From Myripristis murdjan (taxonomy: Eukaryota > Chordata > Actinopteri > Holocentriformes > Holocentridae): a stretch of DNA of 64,000 nt. The translations under genes were made by a program, and so were the position numbers. Location: assembly GCF_902150065.1 (NCBI RefSeq), contig NC_043980.1, positions 10,601,054 through 10,665,053 on the forward strand. Direction: 5' to 3'. Shown here one piece after another: positions 45,549 to 55,912 of this stretch. Under the pieces are notes generated by a model. That model saw only the letters and a list, made by a program, of their open reading frames with translations. It made no database searches and was not told the origin of the DNA. Every line of letters begins with the position of its first letter. Within the stretch, counting starts at the first letter, position 1.

Positions 45549-45699
45549 AACTAACGAAAAGGGGAAGCTAGGAGGTCATTCATGGAAAAGTCATTCTGAC
45601 TTGGAGTTGTCCAACATTATGTCAGTCCAAGAAATTTGTTTGTATTTGATATGCTATGAGTAAATTGCCAGCAGTAGTGACAAAACATACCCAGTTTAT

Positions 45700-46787
45700 A
45701 GGAACTGACTGAAAATCTTAATATTCAACACTTTCCAGCTTGTGTGTGTTGGTGCTTATGAGGCTTTGCTGCTACACTGACAGATGGGATGTTTGGCCCC
45801 ACCTGCTGGAATAAATAAATAAATACACACTGGTGACAAAATACCTTCACTTACTTACAGTGAAGGTAACTGACACTATCTCTGTCCACAGGGCACAAGG
45901 GCTCAGTGAATGGGTTGATGAGGATGAAAATGATGTAGGCAACATTATAACAACATAGCCCTCATCGTTGCCACATCTCAACCTAGTTGTGCACCAAGAG
46001 GAGACTTAGGGGCAATGTGTTATGTAAACCAGTGCTCTCCACCACCAACATCAAAACACCAAATGAGGGAATATCTTGATGCTATATCAATAAAGATTGA
46101 TTGAAGATTGATTGATAGGCTAGAAGTTTTCAATGTTTCATGATCGTTTAGCAGGTAGTTCAATACTTCTTCATGCAAAACATCACATAACTATGATGCC
46201 AACTCAAACTGAAAACTCTGATTAAGCAGCCCCATTTAGGAAAGTGCTAGTAACATAAACAGCTGGGACATGATGCAAAGTTATATCTTAAAATGCCTTG
46301 TGCAGTGATGTTCGGTGCTGAAGCTTCAAAGCATGTGTCAACATATAGCAGTTAAACATGTATCAAGGCTTGAATCATTTTAGATCAATGATAAAATTGT
46401 TACGTTTTGGCTAAATTGTCAAACCCTACTGCAGAGGCCTCACAATTTGTGGTCATCAAAGCATGATAAGATCGGTTTGTGTGCTGATCATCAGTTTGAG
46501 CTCTGCTAATTTGATATGGAACAACCAACAAAGAGAAGGACTTTCCTACATTTCAACATTTTAGTCTTATTTCTCCACAAATAATAAATAACTATAACTT
46601 CTTACATTCAAAGTTACCCAAGCACATTCACGGTTCTCTGCCCAGTGACAAATGTCCACTTTTCATGATGCCCCTTCCATCATTCTAATGATATTATGGA
46701 TAATTATTTAACTAAAAGAGTGATTTCTAAACATATAATGCATTGCTCATCAGACAAATCACTAAAAGTGCTAACTTTTAGTGATTT
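45700..46787. other. Intergenic, old repeat debris
   Basis: No gene is seen. A TGATTGAAGATTGATTGATAGG stretch near 46095-46120 resembles the tail of a fish L2-type LINE. The rest is unassigned. Confidence 0.4.
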
Positions 46788-46938
46788 ATCAAATCAAATC
46801 AAAATCAAATCAAACTTTATTTGTAGAGCACTTTTCATACATGGAATGTAGCACAAAGTGCTTTACATGTTAAAAACACCCCCTCCCCCCCTCCCCACCC
46901 CAACCTCTAGACCCCCACCCCATGATTCTCTCTTACAT

Positions 46939-47022
<84 letters not shown>
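46939..47022. repeat. (CA)n microsatellite
   Basis: About 84 bp of CA repeats with one break, inside the LINE 3'UTR. It accounts for the His-Thr and Cys-Val open frames on the two strands. Confidence 0.95.
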
Positions 47023-47023
<1 letters not shown>

Positions 47024-47503
47024 ATGTTTGTTTGGCTAAGTACAGAGGAATCAGGGCAGGAATCGCTGCCATCTGCGCTGGGGGCTGCCCACGGCCCAGG
47101 CCAGAATGCCGCAGCTCAGGGGCCCACCAAACTACAGGTAGGCAGAGGACCCATGGTGCTGCAGCGGGGCACCGCCACAGAGCCCCCACCCACCCCAGCT
47201 GGTGAGCTCCACGAGAAGAGACATCCCAGCCCCAGCTGAGAACAGCCCCCAGCGCAGAGGGCCCCCACTGAGGAAACACTGGATGTATGGGATAAAAATA
47301 TGAAAACATATAAAATAAGAATATAAAAAGTATATATAGAAATAACGACATATAAAGTAAAAATATATAAGAACATTAATAAAAGCTAAAATAGGCACGT
47401 GTAAACATATAAGAACATTTAGTTAAGAGCCAAAACAAAAGGTATAGGGTATAAAATAAACATTAAATAAAAGTCAGGTTAAAAAGGTTAAAAAAAGAGT
47501 ATA

Positions 47504-47815
47504 TTAAGAGCATGAGTTAAAAGCCAAATTAAATAGGTGGGTCTTGAGCCTATTTTTAAAAATATCAACATTCTCTGCGGCCCTCAGCTCCTCCGGCAGG
47601 CTGTTCCACAATCGGGGGCCATAAAACTGAAAAGATGCCTCACCGTGTGTTCGTGTTTTAACTCTGGGAATACATAACAGGCCGGTGTCGGAGGACCTGA
47701 GGGTCCGCGAGGGTTCATAACGTAAAAGCAATTCAGAAAGATAAGAAGGCCCAAGACCCCTAAGACATTTAAAAACTATTAAGAGAACCTTAAAATCGAG
47801 TAGTAATGTTTGCAA
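47504..47815 (-). CDS. LINE reverse-transcriptase C-terminal fragment
   Basis: The frame reads LIVFKCLRGLGPSYLSELLL, then RTLRSSDTGLLCIPRVKTRT and FYGPRLWNSLPEELRAAENV. This block (LRGL.P.YLSELL, R.LRSSD, PRLWNSLP.ELR, LKTHLF) is the conserved end of fish non-LTR reverse transcriptases. It is a remnant and not a host gene. Confidence 0.8.
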   Translation of the reverse strand: MQTLLLDFKVLLIVFKCLRGLGPSYLSELLLRYEPSRTLRSSDTGLLCIPRVKTRTHGEASFQFYGPRLWNSLPEELRAAENVDIFKNRLKTHLFNLAFNSCS

Positions 47816-48096
47816 GTGCTGTTAAAGAAATATGGTCACTGACCTAAAATGCAATCTGCATGGAGACACACAAGCAATAGTGAAAATAATGAGTGACTAT
47901 TTTATTTGATGAATTAAATTCTGATGATACACACACACCAGTTTCTCCAAATTGACATAAGAATTGAGTGTATATGCTAAATTTATAGTTACAGTCGATA
48001 TTTCACTCAGATTAATGGTATTTAACAAACAAGACAAATCCTGAGTGAGAGGGGCTTGCCAATGAAGGGTTTCAGGGCTTTGCCTGCTGTAAACTC

Positions 48097-48313
48097 AAGA
48101 CAATACTTTCAGGGATCATTTCTGTAGTTTCTGACTGGAGAAAGCTGTTTCTAAAGTGTTTGGTCTCACTAACCACGATGATGAGTTGTGATGTTCCCTT
48201 CAGAGAGTGAAGTGAGCAGTGAGTAATGATCCTGTTCATATGTTCACTGTTATTGATGGCTGTTCTCTGCTGTTTCAAGGAACACAGAGGAGTGGAACAT
48301 GATTTGAGTGGTT
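48097..48313 (+). pseudogene. U3 snoRNA copy 15 (diverged)
   Basis: Starts AAGACAATACTTTCAGGGAT. Box B is close to canonical (GAGAGTGAAG), but box C reads ATTGATGG and the 3' end GATTTGAGTGGTT. The proximal upstream block has decayed. Confidence 0.72.
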
Positions 48314-48719
48314 AACTTTAATGTTGTGAATATGAAATTATAAGTACAACCAATAAAAACTTTTTGTGTTCCCACACATTAAAATGTAAGTAAGAACTGC
48401 AAGCACAGGTTCAGTATACAGAAGAGTACAGGCTTCTTGTTTTCAGCTCTAACACCCTGGAATAATAGTTCATGTGGAAGTTCCACATGACTTAAAGTTA
48501 TATATTAAAAGGTCTCGGGCAGTGATGTTTGGTGCCGAAGCTTTAAAGCATGTGTCAAGATATAGCCTACCTCTTAAACAAGTATCAAGTCTTGAATCAC
48601 TTTAGATCAATTACATGATTGTTGACTTTTGGCTCAATAATGTAAAATATGTTTATCTCTTTATTTAATAAACTTAAAAAATATCCAATTGTTCTGTGGA
48701 AAAACTTGCCTTTATTATT

Positions 48720-49443
48720 ACATGGCTAAGTATGATTTAAAAACTTGGCTGCTGACCAACACGTTTCAGTTGCAAGAGCCTTCGTCAGGGTGCAGAGGAA
48801 ATGACAGCAAGTACACATCTTTATGTAACGACACAAATCAATAATCAATAATGCTCCACAGAAAAGACTGCATACGAGGGAGTGGATATTAACATCCCGT
48901 GTCAATACAAAAACACATGAAAGAGAGAGAGAGAAAAGAAAATAAATAAGGTATCCAATAAAAGAAAAACACAAGACAAAAATATTCATAATGAAACAGG
49001 AACTGATATGTGCATATATTAAAGAAAAGACCATAATACGCTTTACATATCAAAATGAAGGAAGCATCACATAAAAGAAGGGGAGCCAGAATTTAAAATA
49101 AATAAATAAATAAATAAAATAAGATTAAAAAAAATCCTCTCTCAAGCCTCTCTTAAAGAACGGTGGAAGTCAACATTTTCATTGAGATCTGGGGAAGTTG
49201 TAGCTTTTAGAGTAACTATCCAAAACATGTCCCTCTAGAGCAGATATTTCAGTCTGCCTCCACCTCTCACAGATTTGATCTGGCATGACCTTGATAGCTA
49301 TAATTTTTTGGGAATTGGGATATTTGTTTCTAGCTTTGTTTGGACAATGGGATAGTTGGATTGCCACTCCATCTGGAATACAACACTGGAACCTGGAAGG
49401 AGACTCTCCAATGTAGAAAAAAACTTTTTTGACTTATTAGTAC
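48720..49443 (-). mobile_element. Penelope-like element 3' fragment with hammerhead-like motif
   Basis: On the minus strand the segment ends in sequence reading CTLTKALATETCWSA when translated. The corresponding DNA CCTGACGAAGGCTCTTGCAA followed by CTGAAACGTGTTGG is typical of Penelope-like element ends. It abuts the 3' end of U3 copy 16. It is degraded. Confidence 0.6.
48753..48789 (-). other. Hammerhead-ribozyme-like motif
   Basis: CTGACGA and GAAAC are spaced as in the conserved hammerhead core, a motif known from Penelope-like elements. The stem II arm (GGCT...AACT) is mispaired, so self-cleavage is doubtful. Confidence 0.5.
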
Positions 49444-49659
49444 AACCACTCTGATCATACTCCCTTCCTCAATGCTCCATAAAGAAGCAAAGAACAGTCA
49501 TCAATGACAGTGAGCAAACATAATAAATCATTCCTCACTGTCCACTTCACACTCAGAAGGGAATATCATGACTCATCATCATGGTTAGCAAGACCGACCA
49601 CTTTAGCAAACATTTCTCCAGTCAGAAACTATAGAAATGATCCCTGAAAGTATAGTCTT
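49444..49659 (-). ncRNA. U3 snoRNA copy 16
   Basis: A 216-nt copy with a complete 5' domain, a canonical-looking box B (GAGTGTGAAG), box C ATTGATGA and 3' end ATCAGAGTGGTT. The hinge reads AACCATGATGATGAG. The proximal block (TTCTCCATGAATGACTTCC) is well kept. It is diverged from the main array and closer to copy 17. Confidence 0.84.
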
Positions 49660-50045
49660 AACTATTCAACAGGGAAAGGTAGGAAGTCATTCATGGAGAA
49701 GTCATTCTCACTTGGGGTCACTGTGTGACATTTAACACCATCAGTCGAGGAAACATGAACCAGATATAAACTATACACACTGTGCAATGCTATGTGTATG
49801 TATATTAATTGTTTTGTTTAATTATTTTTAATATTAGCATGTTCATTTTTCCAAGTAAGACTAACTGTTAATTTTCAAAAAATACGAAGCAAAAAACACA
49901 AACATAATTTTATTATAAAATCTGGACATCTATAACAAGAAAGTTTTCCCACTAATATACATTTTCATACATGGTTTCGATTAAGATCTTAAACGTAATA
50001 GCTTTACATATTATTGAATTTTGATACTCTTTAACATTCAAGCGC

Positions 50046-50261
50046 AACCACTCTGAACATATTCCTCTCCTCCATGCTCCATTAAGAAGCAAAGAACGGT
50101 CATCAATGACAGTGAGCGTATGAACTGAATCATTTCTCACTGCCCGCTTCGCGCTCAGAAAGGAATATCACGACTCTTCATCGTGGTTAGCGAGACCGAT
50201 CACTTTAGCAAACATTTCTCTAGTCAAGAACTATAGAAATGATCCCTGAAAGTATAGTCTT
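50046..50261 (-). ncRNA. U3 snoRNA copy 17, best candidate for a working gene
   Basis: This 216-nt copy carries every landmark of vertebrate U3. The start is AAGACTATACTTTCAGGGAT, the 5' domain continues CATTTCTATAGTTC, and the hinge contains ACCACGATGAAGAG. Box B is GAGCGCGAAGC and box C is ATTGATGACCG; the 3' end is TTCAGAGTGGTT. U3 is a nucleolar box C/D RNA that base-pairs with pre-rRNA and directs the early cleavages releasing 18S rRNA, and does not guide methylation. The box B is the closest here to the human GAGCGTGAAGC. A GTTAAAGAGTA stretch about ten bases past the end may be the 3' box. The box D CAGA in place of CTGA is odd. Confidence 0.9.
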
Positions 50262-50280
50262 AACGTCATCTGGTGCGACG

Positions 50281-50316
50281 TCAGGGAGTCATTCATGGAG
50301 AAGTCAGTCTCACTCA
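50281..50316 (-). promoter_or_regulatory. Candidate PSE of U3 copy 17
   Basis: The minus strand reads GACTTCTCCATGAATGACTC at about -25 to -50. The same block precedes nearly all U3 copies here. Position and conservation support a proximal sequence element. Confidence 0.6.
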
Positions 50317-50456
50317 GAGTTTGACTCTGCCATTTAAACAGCAGCTGTGACAAACCCTACATAGTGATCCTGTGATATTAAATGGACCCCTTGTATAATC
50401 TACCACAGATTACACCAAAAGTACACAATTTAACGTTTTAAAATTCTCCGTTACAA

Positions 50457-50473
50457 TACCCACAATTCCTTGC
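50457..50473 (-). promoter_or_regulatory. Candidate distal element (ZNF143/Staf-like) of U3 copy 17
   Basis: TACCCACAATTCCTTGC on the plus strand lies at -196 to -212 from the RNA start. It closely resembles the Staf/ZNF143 motif (CCCAnnATnCnTTGC-type) found in distal elements of vertebrate snRNA-type genes. Modules upstream of other copies align with it as TACCCACCTCTTTTG. Confidence 0.55.
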
Positions 50474-50474
50474 A

Positions 50475-53041
50475 AACGGAATCACAAGCACCGATGTGAC
50501 TTTTTTCCAGGATGAAGGCCTGACATCTTTGAAAAACGAGGCAATATAAAACCGTCAATCATTCAGTCAACGCCATTCACACGTGGATAAATGCGCTGAA
50601 TTAACCTAGTGAGAAGAAAACTGAAACATAGGCACGATGAGCTATACTTTAGAGTTTAAGAATATTTAAATTTTACACGGAACAGATACTAGAACGGACC
50701 ACTGGTGCACCGAGCTAATATTCCTTACGGATAGCAGGCAGGGGACTATAGTTCCGCTTGACAGTCAAACGCCGAAGCCGCCCGGGTAAGACTACAAATA
50801 TGGAGTCAGACAATAAAAATGACATTTAAAGGCAGACAAAATCGTGTTGTTTTATCAGTGACAGTAACGAGTCTCCCGATCACACACCTAAACAATCCTC
50901 GTAACGTTAGGTGGGCTCTGTGATGTCGGTCGGCTCTAACCACGTGGGGGCAGATCAGGTCACTCTCACGTGGCCAAGCCAAAACCTTCACAAAGCTTTT
51001 CTGTGAAATGTCAAAACACGAGACAGAAATGTACCGGTACATCAAGAAACGAGGCTATAGATTCTTATGTCTACCAGTAATTGTCGGTGGATTATCACTT
51101 AAAATAAACGACATCCCAAATTTTGTAATCCTCATTTTTTTTACACAGATAATGTAAATCCGGCAATTTCTGACTTGATTAATAAAATTATTTTAAAGGG
51201 TAAACATCACATTCATTTCTGTAGGTGGAAAAACAGAAATCCTTCTTTTGTTTGGTTTATCGATTTTATTTTATTATTTATCACGCGAAAAAATAAATCC
51301 TCGTACATCAGTAAGAAACATTTGTGGGCATATAACCTGATTTTTGATGTTTGGAGATATGCTTCGTGTGTCTGTGCTCTATGCTTGTGTCTATGCATTG
51401 TATTTTGTAAGTTTAGGGGATAAATTCCTCAAATCGTTATGGTAACTCGTATTTATCACATTTAACTTTCTTCCAGCGTTGCAGACAAGAGGTTTCATGC
51501 TGTTTTTCAGCGAAAGCAAATTAGATCAGTATGCTTATTTTACGCTATACGCCAAAGCTCCACACCACACACTGCACTAGCTTGTTGATCGCTGCTCTGT
51601 GTGTTTTCTGGGTGTGTAATATCTGACCAAAAACTCTACACTGCAGACGATGGTGCTATCTGCTTTGCTGAACTCTCAATTCTGCTTTTAGGGCAGGAAA
51701 TCCACCGATCAGACCGTGTCTTAGTGTTCATCGTTGCATTGAGTTTTTTTTTTTTGCAAAAATGGAACTCACTGTCTTCCTCGGTATCTTCTTAAATCGC
51801 AACAGACCATAAAACTTAATGATAATTTTGTATTGTTTAAAATGCAGAGTATAATGAGTAGCAGCCTGTGGGTTATATGGGATTGTAATTCTCAGTAGCT
51901 CATGCAATACAGGGTGTACTAGAGTAATGACGGGACATTGGTAACACAAAGGAGAAGGTACAAGTACTTCAAATGATAGACTGCAGCCAGTAATTAGTTA
52001 TTGGTGAATGCTTCCTCTTAATAAATAGGGTTTATAGTGGAGATATGCGAGTACAACTGTTACAAGCTATCACACATCCTAAATTGAATATAAGCAAGAA
52101 ATAACGGATTTCAATGTGGTTAGTACGCAACACCTACCTGGTAATGTAGGTCGGTACACTATGAGAAAAGCAAGCACATAATTGTACCTTCAGGGTTAAA
52201 ACGGTGGTTTGTACCGTCTAGAGTCCAGTCTTGTTCCTATAACTACAATATCGACTGGATAATTGTATTACCGACTTTTCCTATCCACAAATCTACAAAA
52301 CATTTCATTTCAAGGCTACTCAGCCATAGCCTACAGCATAAAATCTACTTTAAATGAATAGGTTACCTAGTTTATTCATTTATCTAGTTATTTATTTGTA
52401 TATTTATTTCTTAATTCATTGTATTTGGCCTAATGAACATTGTCTCCTGATATTGTACCTTAATATTTAGGGGAAACTGTACATATATATAGCTTTTATT
52501 GCTTAGGAACACATGTACGTATCTTTTTGTCTCCGAAAAAAGTACACATAATTCTATTGAGGTCCAATAATTAACCCTATCTGTGTAGACTGTACCTTGG
52601 GGGACAGAAGCGGACTTCTACTGTCCTCTACTGAACATCACTTAATTTAGTCAGAAGAGATTTCAGCCTTTCCAACAGACTAGCCATTGGTCACCATAGT
52701 AACAGTCATTACACTTTTAAAATAGGCTTATTACTAAGTAAGTGGCAAGTAAGGCTAAGTATGTCTGTTTTTAGTTCATTTTACTTAGTGTGTGTAGGCT
52801 ATTTTTTTTTTTCTTTTATTCGTCTATTTTTCGTTTAATTGTCGACTAACCATTGAAGGTGCAGTATCGGACTAAACTTTCAAACTGACGCGGGAGATTA
52901 AAAAAAAAAAAAGTAAACTGATCAAAATTTACTAAGTGATTTAAATATGATGGCTAGTCATCCCGAATATGTGGGGAAAGTGAGAGAAACAGGCTAATGG
53001 AGTATAATGACAAGAGTCGTTAACAGACAGACGTCGACTCA
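50475..53041. other. Intergenic, no firm gene
   Basis: AT-rich except for a CpG-containing patch at about 50690-50960. A GGACTATAGTTCC motif near 50744 recalls a second ZNF143-like site. No coding exon is convincing. Confidence 0.4.
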
Positions 53042-53075
53042 CCTGCCAACCGTCCGAGCTTGTTCATGCTAGCCG
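53042..53075 (-). CDS. Weak candidate first coding exon of an unrecognised gene
   Basis: On the minus strand an ATG opens MNKLGRLA and is followed by a strong donor, CAG|GTGAGT, in a locally CpG-rich patch. The upstream sequence stays open in the same frame for about 60 codons. I cannot place the peptide in any family and found no second exon. It may be the start of a non-coding transcript. Confidence 0.2.
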
Positions 53076-53293
53076 TCGTCGCTACTCCTTCTTGATGGCT
53101 AGCGTTCAAATTCAAACGTCGATACAGCCAAATAACTTGTCCATTGTCCCGTCGGATACCAGTTACAGTATAAATACCTGTACCAAAGTTACTCTTGAGT
53201 AAGGCTTTAAGGTTAAGTAAGGTTTCCAAGGTTGCATTTTAATGTGACGGCCAAGTCAGAATCACGATTTGTTCCGCCGCCTCCATTAATTAA

Positions 53294-53836
53294 GCTATTG
53301 CCAGGGTTGCCAGATCTGTGAGATAAAAGCAGCCAAACAACAACTCAAAACCAGCCCAAAACCCGCCCAACCGGGTATAAAAACGGCCCAAAAATCTGCC
53401 CAATACCAGAACTCAAAATATGCCCATAAAAATCCATATATGTTGCTTTTAAAGTCCAACAGCATTGCTATAATTGCAAAATGCACTATAATATCTATAA
53501 AATAACATCATAAACATTAAAGGCAATTTCCCAGGCAAAGGCAATTGAAAATCAATTCAGCTCACCTGTTAAACTGCTGGCTGTCTCCAACATAAAAAAA
53601 AAAAAAAAAAAACTCTATGAACTTGAACTATTTACAGCGTTGTCCAGTTTCTTTTTAGACATGTTGAGATCCCTCGCCCTGGTCCCTGTCATACAGAACT
53701 GTATTGAACAAGGCCACAGTTATGCCACAGGTCTGCCCAAGCCCAACCCGCGGACAAAATTTGTTACCCGCGGCAACACTTAAAAAGTAGCCCAATTTGG
53801 AGGAAAAAACGCGGACTTGGCAACCCTGGCTGTTGC
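53294..53836. mobile_element. hAT-family MITE
   Basis: The termini CAGGGTTGCCA and TGGCAACCCTG (53302-53828) are inverted repeats. Flanking octamers GCTATTGC and GCTGTTGC form an 8-bp target duplication with one difference, as expected for hAT. There is no transposase frame. Confidence 0.8.
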
Positions 53837-54316
53837 GTTAGGAGATAAATTGCGCATGCTCAATGCCAACTTGCCACATATTTGCCCCCAAATAGTTCAC
53901 ACCTGCATGAAACATTTCTTTTTCCAGATTTAATAAAACGAAAAAAGAAAATATAAATACAATATTACAAGTTATATTGAGAAGAGATGACGCTTAACTG
54001 TGAGGGAAATAAATAATTGGCCATTTAATCCGTATGCAACATGTCTATTTAGTGAACATTATCTCAATAGGCTATAAGGTTTAGACAGTTTTCTTGTGTA
54101 ACACACATTATAGTCCTTATTTTAGGGTTAAGATTAAAATAGGGATTATATATCATATACATATCATCTACTAAATCTTTGTGCATTTCTAGTTGCATCG
54201 AGCTACACAGTGCTGAAATGGGTTAGGTAAACAGTTTCCAATGAGAAAGGGAGTGGATAAAAGGCACCCATGTGGATTTCACACAGCTATGTCATATACA
54301 CACATGCAGCTAATAG

Positions 54317-54352
<36 letters not shown>

Positions 54353-55238
54353 GGGCAAGACATTGAGGAGTCAGTCATATATAAAATATAGAAACTACAA
54401 GACAAATTTACATCTCCATCTCTTGTCCTCTCTTGTTCTTTCTCCCCTATCAGTTGAAGGCCCAGACAACACAGCCTTTGCAGTAATGTTAGCATAACAC
54501 ATTCCTAGCTGAAGTATTAGTGACTATATGTTCTGCCAGTGCAAAATAAGCAGCTTTAAGTTATGATGACCTGATATCTTTAAAAAATATATATATAGCC
54601 AAATCAGAAATCGAGATGATTAAACTGATGAAAAGACAACACATCTTTAAAAAATAAACTACATCCTGTACTTCCAAAAATTACAGAATCCAACAAAGAA
54701 CAGTGTGTAATGTAAAGATATGGATATAAATGACAACGGCTATTAACTTTACATTGATTTTTTTTTTCCTGATGTGGCTTCTTATTTATATTAATGTTGC
54801 TGTTGTGCTCTTTGGATTTATGTAGGTTGTGGTATAGCTGTGTCCTTTTGGTTGGACAATAAAGTAGTGAAGTGAATTTATATATTTTTTTGCATTGTAT
54901 TTGAGTACTCTGTAAATCAAATTCAGGAGAATGGCAGCAGAACATGATTGACTTGTGAAACAGGAACCAGAGCAAATGGTGTTCTTGCTCGGTGTCAGCA
55001 TAGAGAACATTAGTCGGCTGTGGATTGCCATGCTTGTAGCAGCAGCTCACTTTGGGGGCCGCTTTAAAATCGCACCCCTGGATACTCTGGCTTGGGCTGA
55101 TGACTGGTAAAAATCAAAGGTCAATTGAGTTCATTCACTCATCAGATGTAATTTCTTAATTTTCCTCCTCCACTCCTAAGCCTCCTCCTCATTTCTCGTC
55201 ACCCCCACAGTCACGACACCCTCTCTTTTCCTCTTCCT
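53837..55238. other. micu3 downstream region
   Basis: AT-rich sequence with a poly-A run (54320-54350). It probably includes the micu3 3'UTR next to 55239, but no polyadenylation site stands out. No other gene is seen. Confidence 0.4.
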
Positions 55239-55337
55239 TCAGGCTGTCTCCCTGAAACTCCTCCAGAGCTGGCGGACCTGTCTCCTGGCCTCAGAGCGAA
55301 CGCAGCCGGAGAAGGAGGCGTGGTGTTGGCCCTTCAC
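55239..55337 (-). CDS. micu3: micu3 last coding exon (stop codon)
   Basis: After acceptor CAG the minus strand reads VKGQHHASFSGCVRSEARRQ then VRQLWRSFRETA and TGA, 33 codons including the stop. It joins in phase with the exon at 59213-59370. The SFSGCVRSEAR segment aligns with the MICU3 ending FKSCLKKEL and with MICU2 YWKCVKKE; its cysteine is the one that forms the disulphide with MICU1. The tail after it is longer than in human MICU3 and more like MICU2. Plus-strand open frames across this exon are by-products. Confidence 0.75.
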   Translation of the reverse strand: MKGQHHASFSGCVRSEARRQVRQLWRSFRETA

Positions 55338-55787
55338 CTGGTAAGAACAGAGCAAAAGGAGGCACAGTCACTGTGGGAACCAAGCTTGAAAATGTTTTGT
55401 GTATAGTCCCAAATTTCAGAATTTCTGGATTTTCTTAAAATGAATAAATTACAGCCACTGGGACACAAACATTGTGCCTTAGGAAAGGAAAATAGGGTTT
55501 TCATAGCTGTACTATGTAACCATTCTGTGACTTTGAAGGTTGCGAAGTTACAGATTTTATATGAGCTTCAAAATTCTGGACTCGTGTGACTGAGTTTCTA
55601 TGTTATTACAACCCATCAGTCTTGGGGGAGAAGGAGCAACTGTCGACAAATGAAAAAGGCACTGACCTCATGTTGTACCACTTACTGGTACATCGTGAGG
55701 TAAGCTATACTTTTAATGAAGTAAAAATATCCAAATTTTTATATTAACTCGTGAAAAAAAAATTATATATATATATATATATATATA

Positions 55788-55851
<64 letters not shown>

Positions 55852-55861
55852 CATATATATT

Positions 55862-55912
<51 letters not shown>

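Larger units (their letters stand above)
46788..47820 (-). mobile_element. Non-LTR retrotransposon (LINE) 3' fragment
   Basis: The minus strand carries a reverse-transcriptase C-terminal tail, then a 3'UTR ending in AAATAAAGTTTGATTTGATT with short tail repeats, typical of fish L2/CR1-type LINEs. A long (CA)n run interrupts the 3'UTR. The 5' part of the element is missing. Confidence 0.75.

Noticed and set aside
46858-47351. Long open frames rich in His-Thr or Cys-Val
   Set aside because: They are translations of the (CA)n/(GT)n run within a LINE 3'UTR. The same applies to frames at 61319-61897 and 55744-55950.
49179-49367. Minus-strand frame MAIQLSHCPNKARNKYPNSQ as a host exon
   Set aside because: It lies within the Penelope-like fragment, has no splice context and matches no host family that I know.
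21923-50261. The repeated 217-nt unit as a SINE or retropseudogene family
   Set aside because: The copies keep upstream sequence beyond the RNA start, end at the U3 3' end without poly-A tails and lack individual target duplications. Segmental duplication fits better.
55203-55340. Plus-strand exon reading PETPPELADLSPGLRANAAG
   Set aside because: The minus strand gives an in-phase micu3 C-terminus with a stop and a good acceptor, which explains the open plus-strand frames.
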